Positions 1 through 8,843 are shown, counted from the first letter of the stretch. The stretch: DNA of 64,000 bases from Paraburkholderia dioscoreae (GCF_902459535.1 NZ_LR699554.1:3441045-3505044), one strand, 5' to 3'. A program made the numbers and translations. Notes: a model not told the origin generated them from the letters alone.

Positions 1-455
1 ACGATCTCGACTACCGGGATCAGATAAGGCGGATTGCCTGGATGCGCAACCAGGCAGCGCGCGCGCCCCGGCAAAGCACCGGCGAAAGAAGACGTGGTCA
101 ATGCCGACGAAGAACTCGCCAACACTGCGGTAGCAGGCGCATGCAGGTCGATTTGCGCGAATAGTTCGCGTTTCAGATCGACACGCTCCGGCGCGCATTC
201 CTGCACGAGCACAACCTCACTTATCGCCTCGGCCAGGTCATCGAATACCGTAATGCGAGCCAGCATCGACTCCGCTGGTTCGGCGAGTAGCCCAAACTCG
301 GCGAGATCGGCAAGGCGCGTCAGCACCTCGGGTTTCACGGCGTTTCGCCGCTCTTGCGCCGGTTCGTAAAGATGCACTGCAAAGCCGGCTCGGGCAAACA
401 CGATACAAAACGCAACACCAATGCTGCCCCCGCCGATGATCGCGACCTTCTTCAT
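1..455 (-). CDS. 3-hydroxyacyl-CoA dehydrogenase-like NAD-binding protein (partial)
   Basis: Only the first 151 codons are inside the window; the gene runs off the left edge. The N-terminus MKKVAIIGGGSIGVAF is a Rossmann dinucleotide-binding loop. Further on there is a Ser/Thr-rich ASSSSALTTSSF segment and then HPGNPPYLIPVVEIV, the HxxNPP signature of the 3-hydroxyacyl-CoA dehydrogenase / L-gulonate (lambda-crystallin) dehydrogenase family. The expected activity is NAD-dependent oxidation of a secondary alcohol on an acyl-CoA or small hydroxy acid. A GGGAGAAG ribosome site precedes the ATG. It lies 20 bases downstream of the NAD-kinase-like gene and is probably co-transcribed with it. Substrate unknown. 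Confidence 0.8.
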   Translation of the reverse strand, partial: MKKVAIIGGGSIGVAFCIVFARAGFAVHLYEPAQERRNAVKPEVLTRLADLAEFGLLAEPAESMLARITVFDDLAEAISEVVLVQECAPERVDLKRELFAQIDLHAPATAVLASSSSALTTSSFAGALPGRARCLVAHPGNPPYLIPVVEI

Positions 456-475
456 CACTTCTCCCATTCGAGTTT

Positions 476-1612
476 TCAGCAGGTCAACCGCATCACCATG
501 CTGCGATTAGCCCCCGTGCGAATCCGCAACGGCCCGGCAAGCGCACGGTCCATGTCGGCGTCACCGGTATCCACGAACAGGCGGCCGTCCACAAGCGACA
601 GCAGTTTGTGAACGCTCGCCACCGTTTCGATGCGTTGGCGCGGTACGCGCGCCAGCACGCGCGCGCTGATCGGCTGATTGCCGCGGCCGAACAGGCATCC
701 CTGGCGTCCGATCACTCCCATTACGATCGACGCGGACGGCCATCTGTCCAGCAGCGTCAACAGCGTGGCTTCCGACGCATCGGCGGCCACGATCCTGCCA
801 TTGACGATCGCATCGACACCCAGCATCGTGCCGCGCACGCCAGCGCATTCGCAAAGCGTCGCCATCGTCGTGCCGGGACCAACGATATACAGCGTGTCTG
901 GTGCAAATTCCGCCGCCAGTTGACGGCATGCCGCCTCGATATCCGCAAGACCGCTTTCGGGTAACTGCGCCTTGCTCGCCTGCATCCGCGTGCGGTCTAC
1001 CGGTGCCAGCACATGTCCGTGCAGCCGCGATGACGCACGGTCGGCGCGCAATTGCGCTTCGTCGATATCGAGCAATTCGACGGGATGCACGTCGAATCGT
1101 CCAAGCGCGCACTGGACCGCCACTTCCCCGGCGCGCGCCGATGTCATGGCGAATACGCCCGAATACATCTTCACGCCACACGGAATGCCGATCATCGGAA
1201 AAGATGTCCCGACACTGGCGGCGACATCGCGCGCCGTGCCATCACCGCCCGCGAACAGGATCAGATCGGCTCCGGCAGCAATGAACGCGCGGCACGCCGC
1301 CGCCGTATCCGCCGAAGAACTCGGCGAACCAGCGGGCCACGCCACAACTCGTGCATCGAGTCCTGCAAGCCGGCAGGCGTCCTTGCCCATCGCGCCCGCC
1401 GCAGTGACCACACGGAAACACGCCGTATCCGCTGCCGCCCGCAGTCGCAGCAATGCGGGCAACGCACGCGTACCCGCCGCGAAGCAGGCTTGCCGCGCGC
1501 GTGCCTCGGCAACGGTCTGCGGCCCATCGCTTCCTTTGAGTCCGACCGCGCCGCCCACGCCGGCAAGCGGATTGATGACTATCCCAATGCAGATCGACAC
1601 GTTCGCATCCAA
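476..1612 (-). CDS. ATP-NAD kinase / AcoX-like protein
   Basis: A 378-residue protein with the NAD-kinase nucleotide motif GGDGT at residues 122-126, preceded by a hydrophobic strand. It continues with GIPCGVKMYSGVFA, a segment typical of the AcoX-like branch (proteins found in acetoin and other catabolic operons) and not of housekeeping NadK. The N-terminal IGIVINPLAGVGG is also a family feature. Family membership is clear, but the phosphorylated substrate is not known for this branch. It is the first gene of a leftward unit ending in the 3-hydroxyacyl-CoA dehydrogenase-like gene. It is divergent from the glycine-decarboxylase-like pair, sharing a promoter region with two operator-like elements. 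Confidence 0.8.
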   Translation of the reverse strand: MDANVSICIGIVINPLAGVGGAVGLKGSDGPQTVAEARARQACFAAGTRALPALLRLRAAADTACFRVVTAAGAMGKDACRLAGLDARVVAWPAGSPSSSADTAAACRAFIAAGADLILFAGGDGTARDVAASVGTSFPMIGIPCGVKMYSGVFAMTSARAGEVAVQCALGRFDVHPVELLDIDEAQLRADRASSRLHGHVLAPVDRTRMQASKAQLPESGLADIEAACRQLAAEFAPDTLYIVGPGTTMATLCECAGVRGTMLGVDAIVNGRIVAADASEATLLTLLDRWPSASIVMGVIGRQGCLFGRGNQPISARVLARVPRQRIETVASVHKLLSLVDGRLFVDTGDADMDRALAGPLRIRTGANRSMVMRLTC

Positions 1613-1641
1613 CCTTGCGACAACAAATTTATATGGTTATA

Positions 1642-1670
1642 TTGTGCGCCATACAAACAAATGTGCGCAA
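1642..1670. promoter_or_regulatory. operator-like elements between divergent units
   Basis: Two copies of the TTGTGCGC half-site lie in the 90-base divergent promoter: TTGTGCGCCATACAA (1642-1656, which also pairs TTGT with ACAA) and ATGTGCGCAA (1661-1670). The same element precedes every unit of the catabolic locus. Binding by the IclR protein at 7.9 kb is inferred. Confidence 0.55.
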
Positions 1671-1702
1671 CTTAAATCAGGCGTGCATCACCGGAGTACC
1701 GC

Positions 1703-3112
1703 ATGCGAAGTCAGCCGCATCCCTTCATGGCCAATTCCGTCACTGCGATCCAGCAGGAGATGCTGGACGCAATCGGCGCAAAGACCGTTGCGGAATTGTT
1801 CGAGCAGATTCCCGCTGATCATCTGACGAAGGCACCCCTCGATCTGCCGCCCGCGCTCCCGTCGGAAGCCGCACTCAGAAGGTATCTGATCGACACGCTC
1901 AGTCAGAACCGTCATTGCGAAAGCGAACTGAGTTTTCTCGGCGGCGGCTGCTGGCGTCATCACGTCCCTGCCATTTGCGACGAAATCGCGCGACGCAGTG
2001 AATTTCTGACCTCCGTTTGGGGGACGCCTTCGTCTGACCAGGGGCGCTATCAGGCATGGTTCGAGTTCTGCAGCCAGCTTGGCGAACTGGTCGATTGCGA
2101 TCTGGTCGGCCTGCCCGTCTATACATGGGGTTGCGCGGCCGGCCACGCATTGCGCATGGCCTCGCGCCTCAACGGCCGGCGCAAGGTGCTCGTGCCGGAA
2201 GTGCTCGATCCCGAACGTCTGCTCGTGATTCGCAATTATTGCGAGCCGTCTGGGATGGCGCAGCATCTGTCGATCGTGTCGATGCAGACCGATCCCGCGA
2301 GCGGTCGCATCGATCTGGCGCAGGCCGCCGCGCAAATCGACGGGGACACGGCGGCGGTGTACATCGAAATGCCGAATTACTTCGGCATCCTCGAAGAAGA
2401 TGCCGAACGGCTCGCCACGTTGGCACACGCTGTGGGCGCGGAAATGATCGTCGGCGTGGACCCGATTTCGCTCGGCGTGCTCGCGCCGCCCCCGTCTTAT
2501 GGCGCGGACATCGTGGTCGGCACAACCCAGCCGCTCGGTGTACACATGTATGGCGGCGGCGGTCTGGGCGGCTTCATCGCGACCCGGGACGAAGAACGCT
2601 ATGCGCGCGAATATCCGACGCTGCTCGTCAGCATGACCAGCACCAGTCGCGCGGGCGAAATCGGCTTCGGCCTGTCGCTCGCCGAGCAGTCTTCGTATGG
2701 ATCGCGGGAGAACGGCAAGGACTGGACCGGCAACTCGGTCTACCTTTGGGCCATTGCTAACGCGGTCTACCTGTCACTGATGGGTCCGCAAGGCTTCGAG
2801 GACGCAGGCCGGCTCATCACTGCGCAGGCCCGCTATGCAGCGCAACGGCTCGCCGCGCTTCCTGGTGTGACGGTGCCGCTATCAGGCAGCTTCTTCAAGG
2901 AATTCGTCGTCGATTTTTCCGCAACGGGCCGCAGCGTCGCATCGATCAATCAGGCGCTACGCGCACGCGGAATTTTTGGCGGCCACGATCTGTCCGCGGA
3001 GTTTCCGGCATTCGGCCAGCGCGCGCTTTATTGCGTCACCGAGCTCCATGAGCGGCGCGACATCGACCGGCTCTTCGACACCCTTGGCGAGATCCTGAAT
3101 CATGACGACTAA
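1703..3112 (+). CDS. glycine dehydrogenase (decarboxylating) subunit 1-like
   Basis: A 469-residue protein of the GcvPA type, the non-PLP-binding half of two-subunit P-proteins. Family features are SFLGGGCWRHHVPA near residue 75, a YQAWFEFCSQLGEL helix, the GVDPISLG and HMYGGGGLGGFIAT segments, and MTSTSRAGEIGF. The ATG at 1703 has GGAG six bases upstream; an internal ATG at 1727 is a weaker alternative. It overlaps the PLP subunit gene by 11 bases, so translation is coupled. Classical P-protein decarboxylates glycine onto lipoyl-GcvH, but no gcvT, gcvH or lpd lies nearby. The true amino acid and acceptor are therefore open. Confidence 0.85.
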   Translation: MRSQPHPFMANSVTAIQQEMLDAIGAKTVAELFEQIPADHLTKAPLDLPPALPSEAALRRYLIDTLSQNRHCESELSFLGGGCWRHHVPAICDEIARRSEFLTSVWGTPSSDQGRYQAWFEFCSQLGELVDCDLVGLPVYTWGCAAGHALRMASRLNGRRKVLVPEVLDPERLLVIRNYCEPSGMAQHLSIVSMQTDPASGRIDLAQAAAQIDGDTAAVYIEMPNYFGILEEDAERLATLAHAVGAEMIVGVDPISLGVLAPPPSYGADIVVGTTQPLGVHMYGGGGLGGFIATRDEERYAREYPTLLVSMTSTSRAGEIGFGLSLAEQSSYGSRENGKDWTGNSVYLWAIANAVYLSLMGPQGFEDAGRLITAQARYAAQRLAALPGVTVPLSGSFFKEFVVDFSATGRSVASINQALRARGIFGGHDLSAEFPAFGQRALYCVTELHERRDIDRLFDTLGEILNHDD

Positions 3113-4655
3113 ACCGGCCCTGCGCCGCTATCACGCCGCTGTCTGGGACGAACCGATCGTAATGGAAATGTCGTACAAAGGCCGCCGCGGCGTGCTGTTT
3201 CCCGAACCCGATCCCAGAGTTACCGCATCCGTCGGCCCGTCCGACCAGCTGATTCCCGCCGCGCTGCGCCGCGTGAAGCGTCCGGCGTTGCCCGAAATGT
3301 CCGAGCCCGACGTGCTGCGCCATTATCTGCATCTGTCGCAGCAGACGCTCGGCATGATGGGCATCTCGTTGTTCGGCACCTGCACAATGAAATACAACGC
3401 GCGCCTGAACGAAGCCATTACGTCGCGCGATGAAGTCGCCGAATTACATCCGCGCCAACATCCCGATACGCTGCAAGGTGCGCTGCACATCATCCATTCG
3501 CTCGACCTCGCGCTGCGCGAGCTGTCCGGCATGGACAGCTTCACGTTCCAGCCCGCTGGCGGCGCGGACGCGGCATACACACACGCATGCGTGACGCGCG
3601 CCTACCATGCGGCGCGCGGCGAACTGGAAACGCGCGACGAAATCATCACTACGATACAGTCGCATCCGTGCAATCCCGCGACTGCCGCCACGGCGGGCTT
3701 CAAGGTGATCACGCTGACGCTGGAGGAGAACGGCTATCCGTCGGTCGAGGCGTTGAAATCGGTCGTCTCGAGCCGCACGGCCGCATTGATGGTCAACAAT
3801 CCGGACGACATGGGCATCTATAACCCGAACATCAAGGAGTGGGTGCGGATCGTGCACGAAGCAGGCGGCTTGTGCTTCTACGATCACGCCAACTTCAACG
3901 GGGTGATGAGTCGCCTTCGTGCGCGGGAACTCGGATTCGACGCATGCATGTTCATGCTGCACAAGACCTTCGGCGGCCCGAAAGGGGGCGGCGGCCCCGC
4001 AGTCGGCGCATATGGCTGCAGCAACGCGCTTGCGCCGTATTTGCCGGGGCCGCTCGTCGTCGAGCACGACGGTGCGTACCGGCTGGAGCCCGGCTCGGAC
4101 ATGAGCATTGGCCGCGTGCGTGAATTCTTCGGCAACATGCAAACGGTCATCAAGGCTTACGCGTGGGTACGCGCAATGGGCGCGCAAGGCATTGCGGCGG
4201 CAGCGGATATCTCGGTTCTTGCGAACAACTACATGACGCAGAAACTCACGCAAATTCGCGGCGTGACCTGCTCGCATCCACACGTCGACGCATGGCGGAT
4301 GGAGATGACGCGCTTTAGCCTGGAAACCCTCGAACGGGAAACGGGCGTGACGGTGTTCGACGTGCAGAACCGGATGGTCGATTTCGGCATAGACGCATTC
4401 TGGCTCGCGCACGAACCGTGGATCGTGCCGCAGCCCTTTACGCCGGAAGCAGGCGAGATGTGGTCGAAAGAGGATATCGACACGTGGATCGCAGTACTTG
4501 AACAGATCTGCCACGAGGCTTACACCACGCCGGATATCGTCCGCAGCGCGCCGCACAATCATCCGGCGGGACGGATCGACGGCGGACCACTGGAAGACCC
4601 GTCACGCTGGGCGATGACGTGGCGCGCGCATCTGAAAAAACGGGCCACGCCGTGA
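3102..4655 (+). CDS. glycine dehydrogenase (decarboxylating) subunit 2-like, PLP subunit
   Basis: A 517-residue GcvPB-type protein. The PLP lysine should be Lys288 in MLHKTFGGPKGGGGP, followed by the glycine-rich cofactor loop. The preceding YDHANFNGVM corresponds to the YDGANLN motif of canonical P-proteins, with Gly changed to His. FQPAGGADAAYT and MTKYNAR-like FGTCTMKYNA are also recognisable. With the overlapping upstream gene it should form an alpha2beta2-type enzyme. The His substitution next to the active site and the lack of GcvH/GcvT neighbours suggest either a remote GcvH partner or a specialised amino-acid decarboxylase. Family confident, reaction not. Confidence 0.85.
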   Translation: MTTKPALRRYHAAVWDEPIVMEMSYKGRRGVLFPEPDPRVTASVGPSDQLIPAALRRVKRPALPEMSEPDVLRHYLHLSQQTLGMMGISLFGTCTMKYNARLNEAITSRDEVAELHPRQHPDTLQGALHIIHSLDLALRELSGMDSFTFQPAGGADAAYTHACVTRAYHAARGELETRDEIITTIQSHPCNPATAATAGFKVITLTLEENGYPSVEALKSVVSSRTAALMVNNPDDMGIYNPNIKEWVRIVHEAGGLCFYDHANFNGVMSRLRARELGFDACMFMLHKTFGGPKGGGGPAVGAYGCSNALAPYLPGPLVVEHDGAYRLEPGSDMSIGRVREFFGNMQTVIKAYAWVRAMGAQGIAAAADISVLANNYMTQKLTQIRGVTCSHPHVDAWRMEMTRFSLETLERETGVTVFDVQNRMVDFGIDAFWLAHEPWIVPQPFTPEAGEMWSKEDIDTWIAVLEQICHEAYTTPDIVRSAPHNHPAGRIDGGPLEDPSRWAMTWRAHLKKRATP

Positions 4656-4716
4656 CCGGCGCTTCATAGTTCAGGGAGCGTCGCCACGCGTCCTCGTTGA
4701 CCGGCGAAGCTGGCTA

Positions 4717-4751
4717 ACGGTCCGCACACCAATCAATGGTTTGCGGACCGT
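4717..4751. terminator. hairpin between convergent genes
   Basis: A perfect 10-base stem, ACGGTCCGCA (4717-4726) with TGCGGACCGT (4742-4751), in the 103-base gap between the convergent GcvPB-like and aminotransferase genes. There is no strong T run, so it may act with Rho or in both directions. Confidence 0.5.
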
Positions 4752-4758
4752 ACGCAGA

Positions 4759-6168
4759 TCAGCCCTGCCAATGCCCTTCGGCCTTCAATTCACCGAATAC
4801 CTGGTCGACCGCCTTGCGCGCACGTTGCACCATCTCGGCAATCTCCTCTTCTGAGATGACAAACGGCGGCGAGAAGGCAATGGAATCGCCGTCGGGCAAG
4901 CCACGCGTAATCAGCCCGCTCGCGAGCGCCGCCTTGGCCACCCGAACGCCCACCTTCAAGGCTGGGTCGAAACGCCTGGCCGGGTTGCGTGCAGCGACGA
5001 ATTCCACCGCGCCAATCAGACCGAAACCACGCACGTCGCCCACCGCAGGATGGTCGGCGAAAGCCGCGCGCAGATACTGATGCATGATCTTGCCGCGCGA
5101 GCCCGCCTGCGCGACCAGTTGTTCGTCTTCGATGACCTTCAGGTTGGCGAGTGCCGCAGCCGCCGCGATCGGGTGACCGCTATACGTAAAGCCATGACCG
5201 AACACGCCGAGCTTGTCGCTGCCCGCCACAATCGCGCGCCACACCTTCTCCGAAACCAGGCACGCCGACAACGGCACATAGGCCGACGTCACGCCCTTGG
5301 CCACCGTAATGAGATCCGGCTTCATGCCCATTGCCTCCGTACCGAACATGGTGCCGAGCCGGCCAAAGCCGCAAATCACTTCGTCGGCGATCAGCAGCAC
5401 GTCGTATTTGTCGAGCACTTTCTGGATCGCCGGGTAGTAGCCTTCCGGTGGCACAATTACACCGCCCGCACCCATCACCGGCTCCATGATCATTGCGCCG
5501 ACCGTTTCCGGACCCTCCGCCAGAATCAGTTGTTCCAGGTCGTTGGCGAGCTTTGCCACGAATTCAGCGTCGCTCTGGCCGGGCTCGGCCTCCCAGAGCC
5601 GATGCGGCGCCGTCGTGTGCTTGATGAACGGGAGCGGCAAATCGAATCCGCCATGCAGTCCCGGCAAGCCGGTCATGCCGGCCGTCACCACCGTCACTCC
5701 GTGATAGCCGCGCCGCCGTGCGATGATTTTCTTCTTCAGCGGCAGGCCGCGTGCATTGTTGTAATACCAGACCAGCTTCACCTGCGTATCGTTCGCGTCC
5801 GACCCGGAATTGCCGAAGAACACCTTCGACATGGGCACCGGCGACATTTCGATCAGCTTCTGCGCCAGCAGAATCGGTGCCTCCGTCGACATCGAAGCGA
5901 ACGTGTGATAGTAAGGCAGCTTCATCGCCTGCGCGTGAATCGCGTCCGCAATCTCGCGGCGTCCATAGCCGATGTTCACGCACCACAAACCCGCCATCGA
6001 ATCGATGTAGCGCTTCCCGTGGTTGTCCTCCAACCACACGCCCTCGCCGGACACCATCACGAGCGGTCCATTGCGCTCGTGATCGCCCAGCGCTGTAAAC
6101 GGATGAAAAAAGAATTGCCGGTCCAGATTGTTGAGGTCGGGCGCGTGGTCCGCCACGGGAAAACTCAT
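4759..6168 (-). CDS. class III omega-aminotransferase
   Basis: A 469-residue PLP-dependent fold-I aminotransferase of the omega-amino acid/putrescine:pyruvate group. The Schiff-base lysine is Lys291 in ITVAKGVTSAY. LLIADEVICGFGR holds the PLP-pyridine aspartate, and GHGFTYSGHP is a class III hallmark. The ATG at 6168 was chosen because GGAG lies six bases before it; the open frame reaches 6228 without a ribosome site. It probably converts an omega-amino group to a semialdehyde that the divergently transcribed dehydrogenase oxidises, as in GABA or polyamine breakdown. Both genes share an operator-bearing promoter region. Confidence 0.88.
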   Translation of the reverse strand: MSFPVADHAPDLNNLDRQFFFHPFTALGDHERNGPLVMVSGEGVWLEDNHGKRYIDSMAGLWCVNIGYGRREIADAIHAQAMKLPYYHTFASMSTEAPILLAQKLIEMSPVPMSKVFFGNSGSDANDTQVKLVWYYNNARGLPLKKKIIARRRGYHGVTVVTAGMTGLPGLHGGFDLPLPFIKHTTAPHRLWEAEPGQSDAEFVAKLANDLEQLILAEGPETVGAMIMEPVMGAGGVIVPPEGYYPAIQKVLDKYDVLLIADEVICGFGRLGTMFGTEAMGMKPDLITVAKGVTSAYVPLSACLVSEKVWRAIVAGSDKLGVFGHGFTYSGHPIAAAAALANLKVIEDEQLVAQAGSRGKIMHQYLRAAFADHPAVGDVRGFGLIGAVEFVAARNPARRFDPALKVGVRVAKAALASGLITRGLPDGDSIAFSPPFVISEEEIAEMVQRARKAVDQVFGELKAEGHWQG

Positions 6169-6243
6169 GACTATCTCCAGGTAGGGAAGCTGCTTAACAG
6201 CCGAAAAACAGCAGACAGGGAATCGCATCGCGTCGATTCACTG

Positions 6244-6265
6244 CAAATTTATTTAAATAAATTTG
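6244..6265. repeat. 22-base perfect A/T palindrome
   Basis: CAAATTTATTT and its exact reverse complement abut with no spacer in the divergent aminotransferase/dehydrogenase promoter region. The palindrome overlaps the operator-like element by three bases. It could be a separate regulator site or an easily melted promoter element. Confidence 0.6.
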
Positions 6266-6279
6266 TGCGCATTGCGTCA
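6263..6279. promoter_or_regulatory. operator-like element
   Basis: TTTGTGCGCATTGCGTC matches the recurring TTGTGCGC-(3)-GCG pattern. It lies 95 bases before the aminotransferase start and 73 bases before the dehydrogenase start, so one site could serve both divergent genes. A GAGAACATAA string follows at 6293-6302 and recurs at 10437-10446. Confidence 0.55.
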
Positions 6280-6351
6280 TTTTGGGCGATATGAGAACAT
6301 AAATCAACGAATGGAAAAAAACGTTCACGCCCAACCAAGGAAATTTCAACG

Positions 6352-7809
6352 ATGCTGAAACTCAACGATCCGAGCCTGCTCAAGCAAGCGCTGTATCTGA
6401 ATGGCGAATGGATCGAGCAGACAGGCAACGGGTTTATCGAAGTCATCAACCCGTCGACCGGCGCAGTGGTCGGCAAAGCGCCGAAAGCGAGCCGCGCAAT
6501 GACGGCGGACGCAATCAGGAAAGCCCACATAGCGCTCCCCGCGTGGAGTGCGCGCCCTGCGGCAGAACGTTCGCAAATCATCAAACGTTGGTACGAGCTG
6601 ATCGTGGCGCATGTCGACGATCTCGCCCGGATTCTCACCGCCGAGCAGGGCAAACCGTTCGCCGAGGCACGCGGCGAGATTCTCTATGGCGCGGCGTTTT
6701 TCGAGTGGTACGCGGAAGATGCCAAGCGCCTGCACGGCGAGGTACTCCAGGCTCCGACGGCAGGCCGCCGCATGCTCGTGCTACGGCAGCCGATCGGCGT
6801 GTGCGCCGCCATCACACCGTGGAATTTCCCGATGGCGATGATCCCGCGCAAAGCTGCCCCAGCACTCGCCGCCGGCTGCACAATGGTGCTCAAGCCTGCC
6901 AGCGCAACGCCTTTTTCAGCGCTCGCACTGGCCGAACTCGCGCATCGTGCCGGGCTGCCCGCTGGCGTGTTCAGCGTGCTGACGGGCGCGGCATCGGAAG
7001 TCGGCGACGAACTCGCAACCCATCCGCTCGTACGCAAGCTCACGTTTACCGGCTCGACCGAAGTCGGCCGTTCGCTGATGCAGAAGGCGTCGGGCACGAT
7101 CAAAAAGGTGGCGATGGAACTGGGCGGTAACGCACCGCTGATCGTTTTCGACGACGCGGATATCGATGTCGCCGTAGCCGGCACGATCGCGTCCAAATTC
7201 CGCAATATGGGTCAGACCTGCGTGTGCGCGAATCGGATCTATGTGCAGGGCGGCATTCACGACCGGTTCGTCGAAGCGTTGACGCGCGCGGTGAACGCGC
7301 TCAAGGTTGGCGACGGCTTCGACGCGGACGTCACCCAGGGTCCACTGATTGACGACGACGCGGTCGCAAAGGTCGAAGAACACGTTGCGGACGCGCTCGC
7401 TCAAGGCGCGACGATCGCGGCGGGCGGCAAGCGGCACGCCCTGGGCCGCTCGTTCTACGAACCAACCGTGCTCACCGGCGTGACCCAATCGATGAAAGTC
7501 GCGATCGAGGAGACGTTTGGCCCAGTTGCGCCGATCTTCCGCTTCGAAACAGAAGCGGAAGCAGTAACGGCTGCCAACAACACGGAATTCGGCCTCGCCG
7601 CTTATTTTTTTACTCGCGACAATGCGCGCGTGTGGCGCGTCAGCGAAGCGCTGGAATGCGGGATTGTGGGCGTCAACACGGGCGCGACTTCCTTCGAGGG
7701 CGCCCCATTCGGCGGAGTCAAGGCATCTGGCGTAGGTCGCGAAGGATCAAAGCACGGCATCGAGGAATTTACTGAACTCAAATATGTGTGCATTGCGGAA
7801 GTCTGCTGA
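6352..7809 (+). CDS. NAD(P)-dependent succinate-semialdehyde dehydrogenase family protein
   Basis: A 485-residue aldehyde dehydrogenase of the GabD group at the usual family length. ITPWNFP binds the cofactor; the catalytic base is Glu256 in MELGGNAP and the nucleophile is Cys290 in MGQTCVCANR. The C-terminal FGGVKASGVGREGS is also typical. It oxidises a short semialdehyde such as succinate or glutarate semialdehyde; the neighbouring omega-aminotransferase would supply it. AAGGA lies about ten bases before the ATG. It may read through toward the IclR gene, which starts 65 bases after its stop but has its own operator-like site. Confidence 0.9.
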   Translation: MLKLNDPSLLKQALYLNGEWIEQTGNGFIEVINPSTGAVVGKAPKASRAMTADAIRKAHIALPAWSARPAAERSQIIKRWYELIVAHVDDLARILTAEQGKPFAEARGEILYGAAFFEWYAEDAKRLHGEVLQAPTAGRRMLVLRQPIGVCAAITPWNFPMAMIPRKAAPALAAGCTMVLKPASATPFSALALAELAHRAGLPAGVFSVLTGAASEVGDELATHPLVRKLTFTGSTEVGRSLMQKASGTIKKVAMELGGNAPLIVFDDADIDVAVAGTIASKFRNMGQTCVCANRIYVQGGIHDRFVEALTRAVNALKVGDGFDADVTQGPLIDDDAVAKVEEHVADALAQGATIAAGGKRHALGRSFYEPTVLTGVTQSMKVAIEETFGPVAPIFRFETEAEAVTAANNTEFGLAAYFFTRDNARVWRVSEALECGIVGVNTGATSFEGAPFGGVKASGVGREGSKHGIEEFTELKYVCIAEVC

Positions 7810-7831
7810 TAAACTTTACGTAATGCAGATT

Positions 7832-7850
7832 TTGTGCGCCATGCGCCCAC
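7832..7850. promoter_or_regulatory. operator-like element before the IclR gene
   Basis: TTGTGCGCCATGCGCCCAC lies 25 bases upstream of the regulator ATG, where a bound repressor would block its own transcription. It is one of the closest matches to TTGTGCGCCATGCGCAC. Confidence 0.6.
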
Positions 7851-7874
7851 TGCAACTACTTAAAGGGGAAGCAT

Positions 7875-8672
7875 ATGGCCGCATACGAGACGGCTTTGGA
7901 GGACGACGACGAAGTTCGCGATCGCGATTACGTCGGCTCGTTCGCTCGTGGACTGGAAGTCATCAAGGTATTCAACCGGCACACGCCGCGGCGCACGCTG
8001 AGCGAAGTAGCCGAGGCGAGCGGCATGACGCGCGCCACGGTCCGACGCTTTCTGCTCACGCTCGTACGCGAGGGCTATGCGGAGACCGACGGCAAGTACT
8101 TCAACCTGAAGCCGAAGATTCTAGAGATCGGTTTTTCGGCGCTATCGTCCATGAACATCTGGGACATCGCCCAGCCGATCATGAACGCGCTTTCGGCGAA
8201 TGTGCAGGAATCGTGCTTTGCCGCGGTACTCGACGGCGACTCGGTGATCTACGTGGCGCGGGCTACATCGAACCGGATCATGAATGTCGGCATCTCCATT
8301 GGCAGCCGCACGCCCGCGCATTGCGTGTCGACCGGGCGCGTGCTCCTCGCCGCACTGCCGGATGCCGAGTTTCACTCGTATCTGGAAAAGGCGAAGCTGC
8401 ACAAATTCACGCCGAATACGGTGACCTCGAAGGTGAAGTTGCGTGAACTGGTTGAAGAAACCCGATTGCGCGGCTGGTCCATCGTCGATCAGGAACTGGA
8501 AATCAGCCTACGTTCCATTTCAGTGCCGATTCGCGACCGCGACGGCAAGGTCGTGGCTGCGCTCAACGTCTGCTGTCCGGCCGAGCGCGTGACACCACAG
8601 GACATCAACAGCCGGATCCTGTCAGCCATGCTGGAGGCGTCGAAAGATATCACCCGGGCGTTGCAGGCCTAG
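7875..8672 (+). CDS. IclR family transcriptional regulator
   Basis: A 265-residue protein of standard IclR length. The N-terminal winged helix-turn-helix includes SFARGLEVIKVFN and LSEVAEASGMTRATVRRFLLTL (about residues 23-65). The C-terminal effector domain contains CVSTGRVLLAALP and GWSIVDQELEISLRSISVP, as in the PcaR/PobR branch that senses aromatic or small organic acids. AAGGGGAA precedes the ATG. It stands alone between the dehydrogenase and SDR units and is followed by a strong terminator. It is the only regulator gene in the 30-kb locus, so it is the best candidate to bind the recurring element. Ligand unknown. Confidence 0.92.
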   Translation: MAAYETALEDDDEVRDRDYVGSFARGLEVIKVFNRHTPRRTLSEVAEASGMTRATVRRFLLTLVREGYAETDGKYFNLKPKILEIGFSALSSMNIWDIAQPIMNALSANVQESCFAAVLDGDSVIYVARATSNRIMNVGISIGSRTPAHCVSTGRVLLAALPDAEFHSYLEKAKLHKFTPNTVTSKVKLRELVEETRLRGWSIVDQELEISLRSISVPIRDRDGKVVAALNVCCPAERVTPQDINSRILSAMLEASKDITRALQA

Positions 8673-8699
8673 GCCGCCGCAAACCTGAAGCAGCACCCG

Positions 8700-8727
8700 A
8701 ACGGCACGCCTTGCGTGCCGTTTTTTT
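8700..8727 (+). terminator. Rho-independent terminator after the IclR gene
   Basis: The stem AACGGCACGC / GCGTGCCGTT closes a CTT loop and runs into seven T residues (8721-8727). It ends the IclR transcript before the next promoter. Confidence 0.9.
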
Positions 8728-8771
8728 ATCCATTTTCGCAAGTTCCCATCCCCTTTTTTAATGACGCGATG

Positions 8772-8804
8772 TTTACATAGCGAACTTTTGTGCGCTAGTA
8801 TCAA
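8772..8804 (+). promoter_or_regulatory. promoter with embedded operator-like element
   Basis: TTTACA (8772-8777) and TAGTAT (8796-8801) are 18 bases apart, a fair sigma70 promoter. TTTTGTGCGC (8786-8795) fills the end of the spacer and abuts the -10 box, where a bound regulator would exclude polymerase. Confidence 0.5.
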
Positions 8805-8843
8805 TGGCAATCTCGAAAGAGATATCCATTGGAGCCATCGTTC

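Noticed and set aside
3444..4562. 372-codon open frame opposite the GcvPB-like gene
   Set aside because: Shadow of a gene with a full PLP active site.
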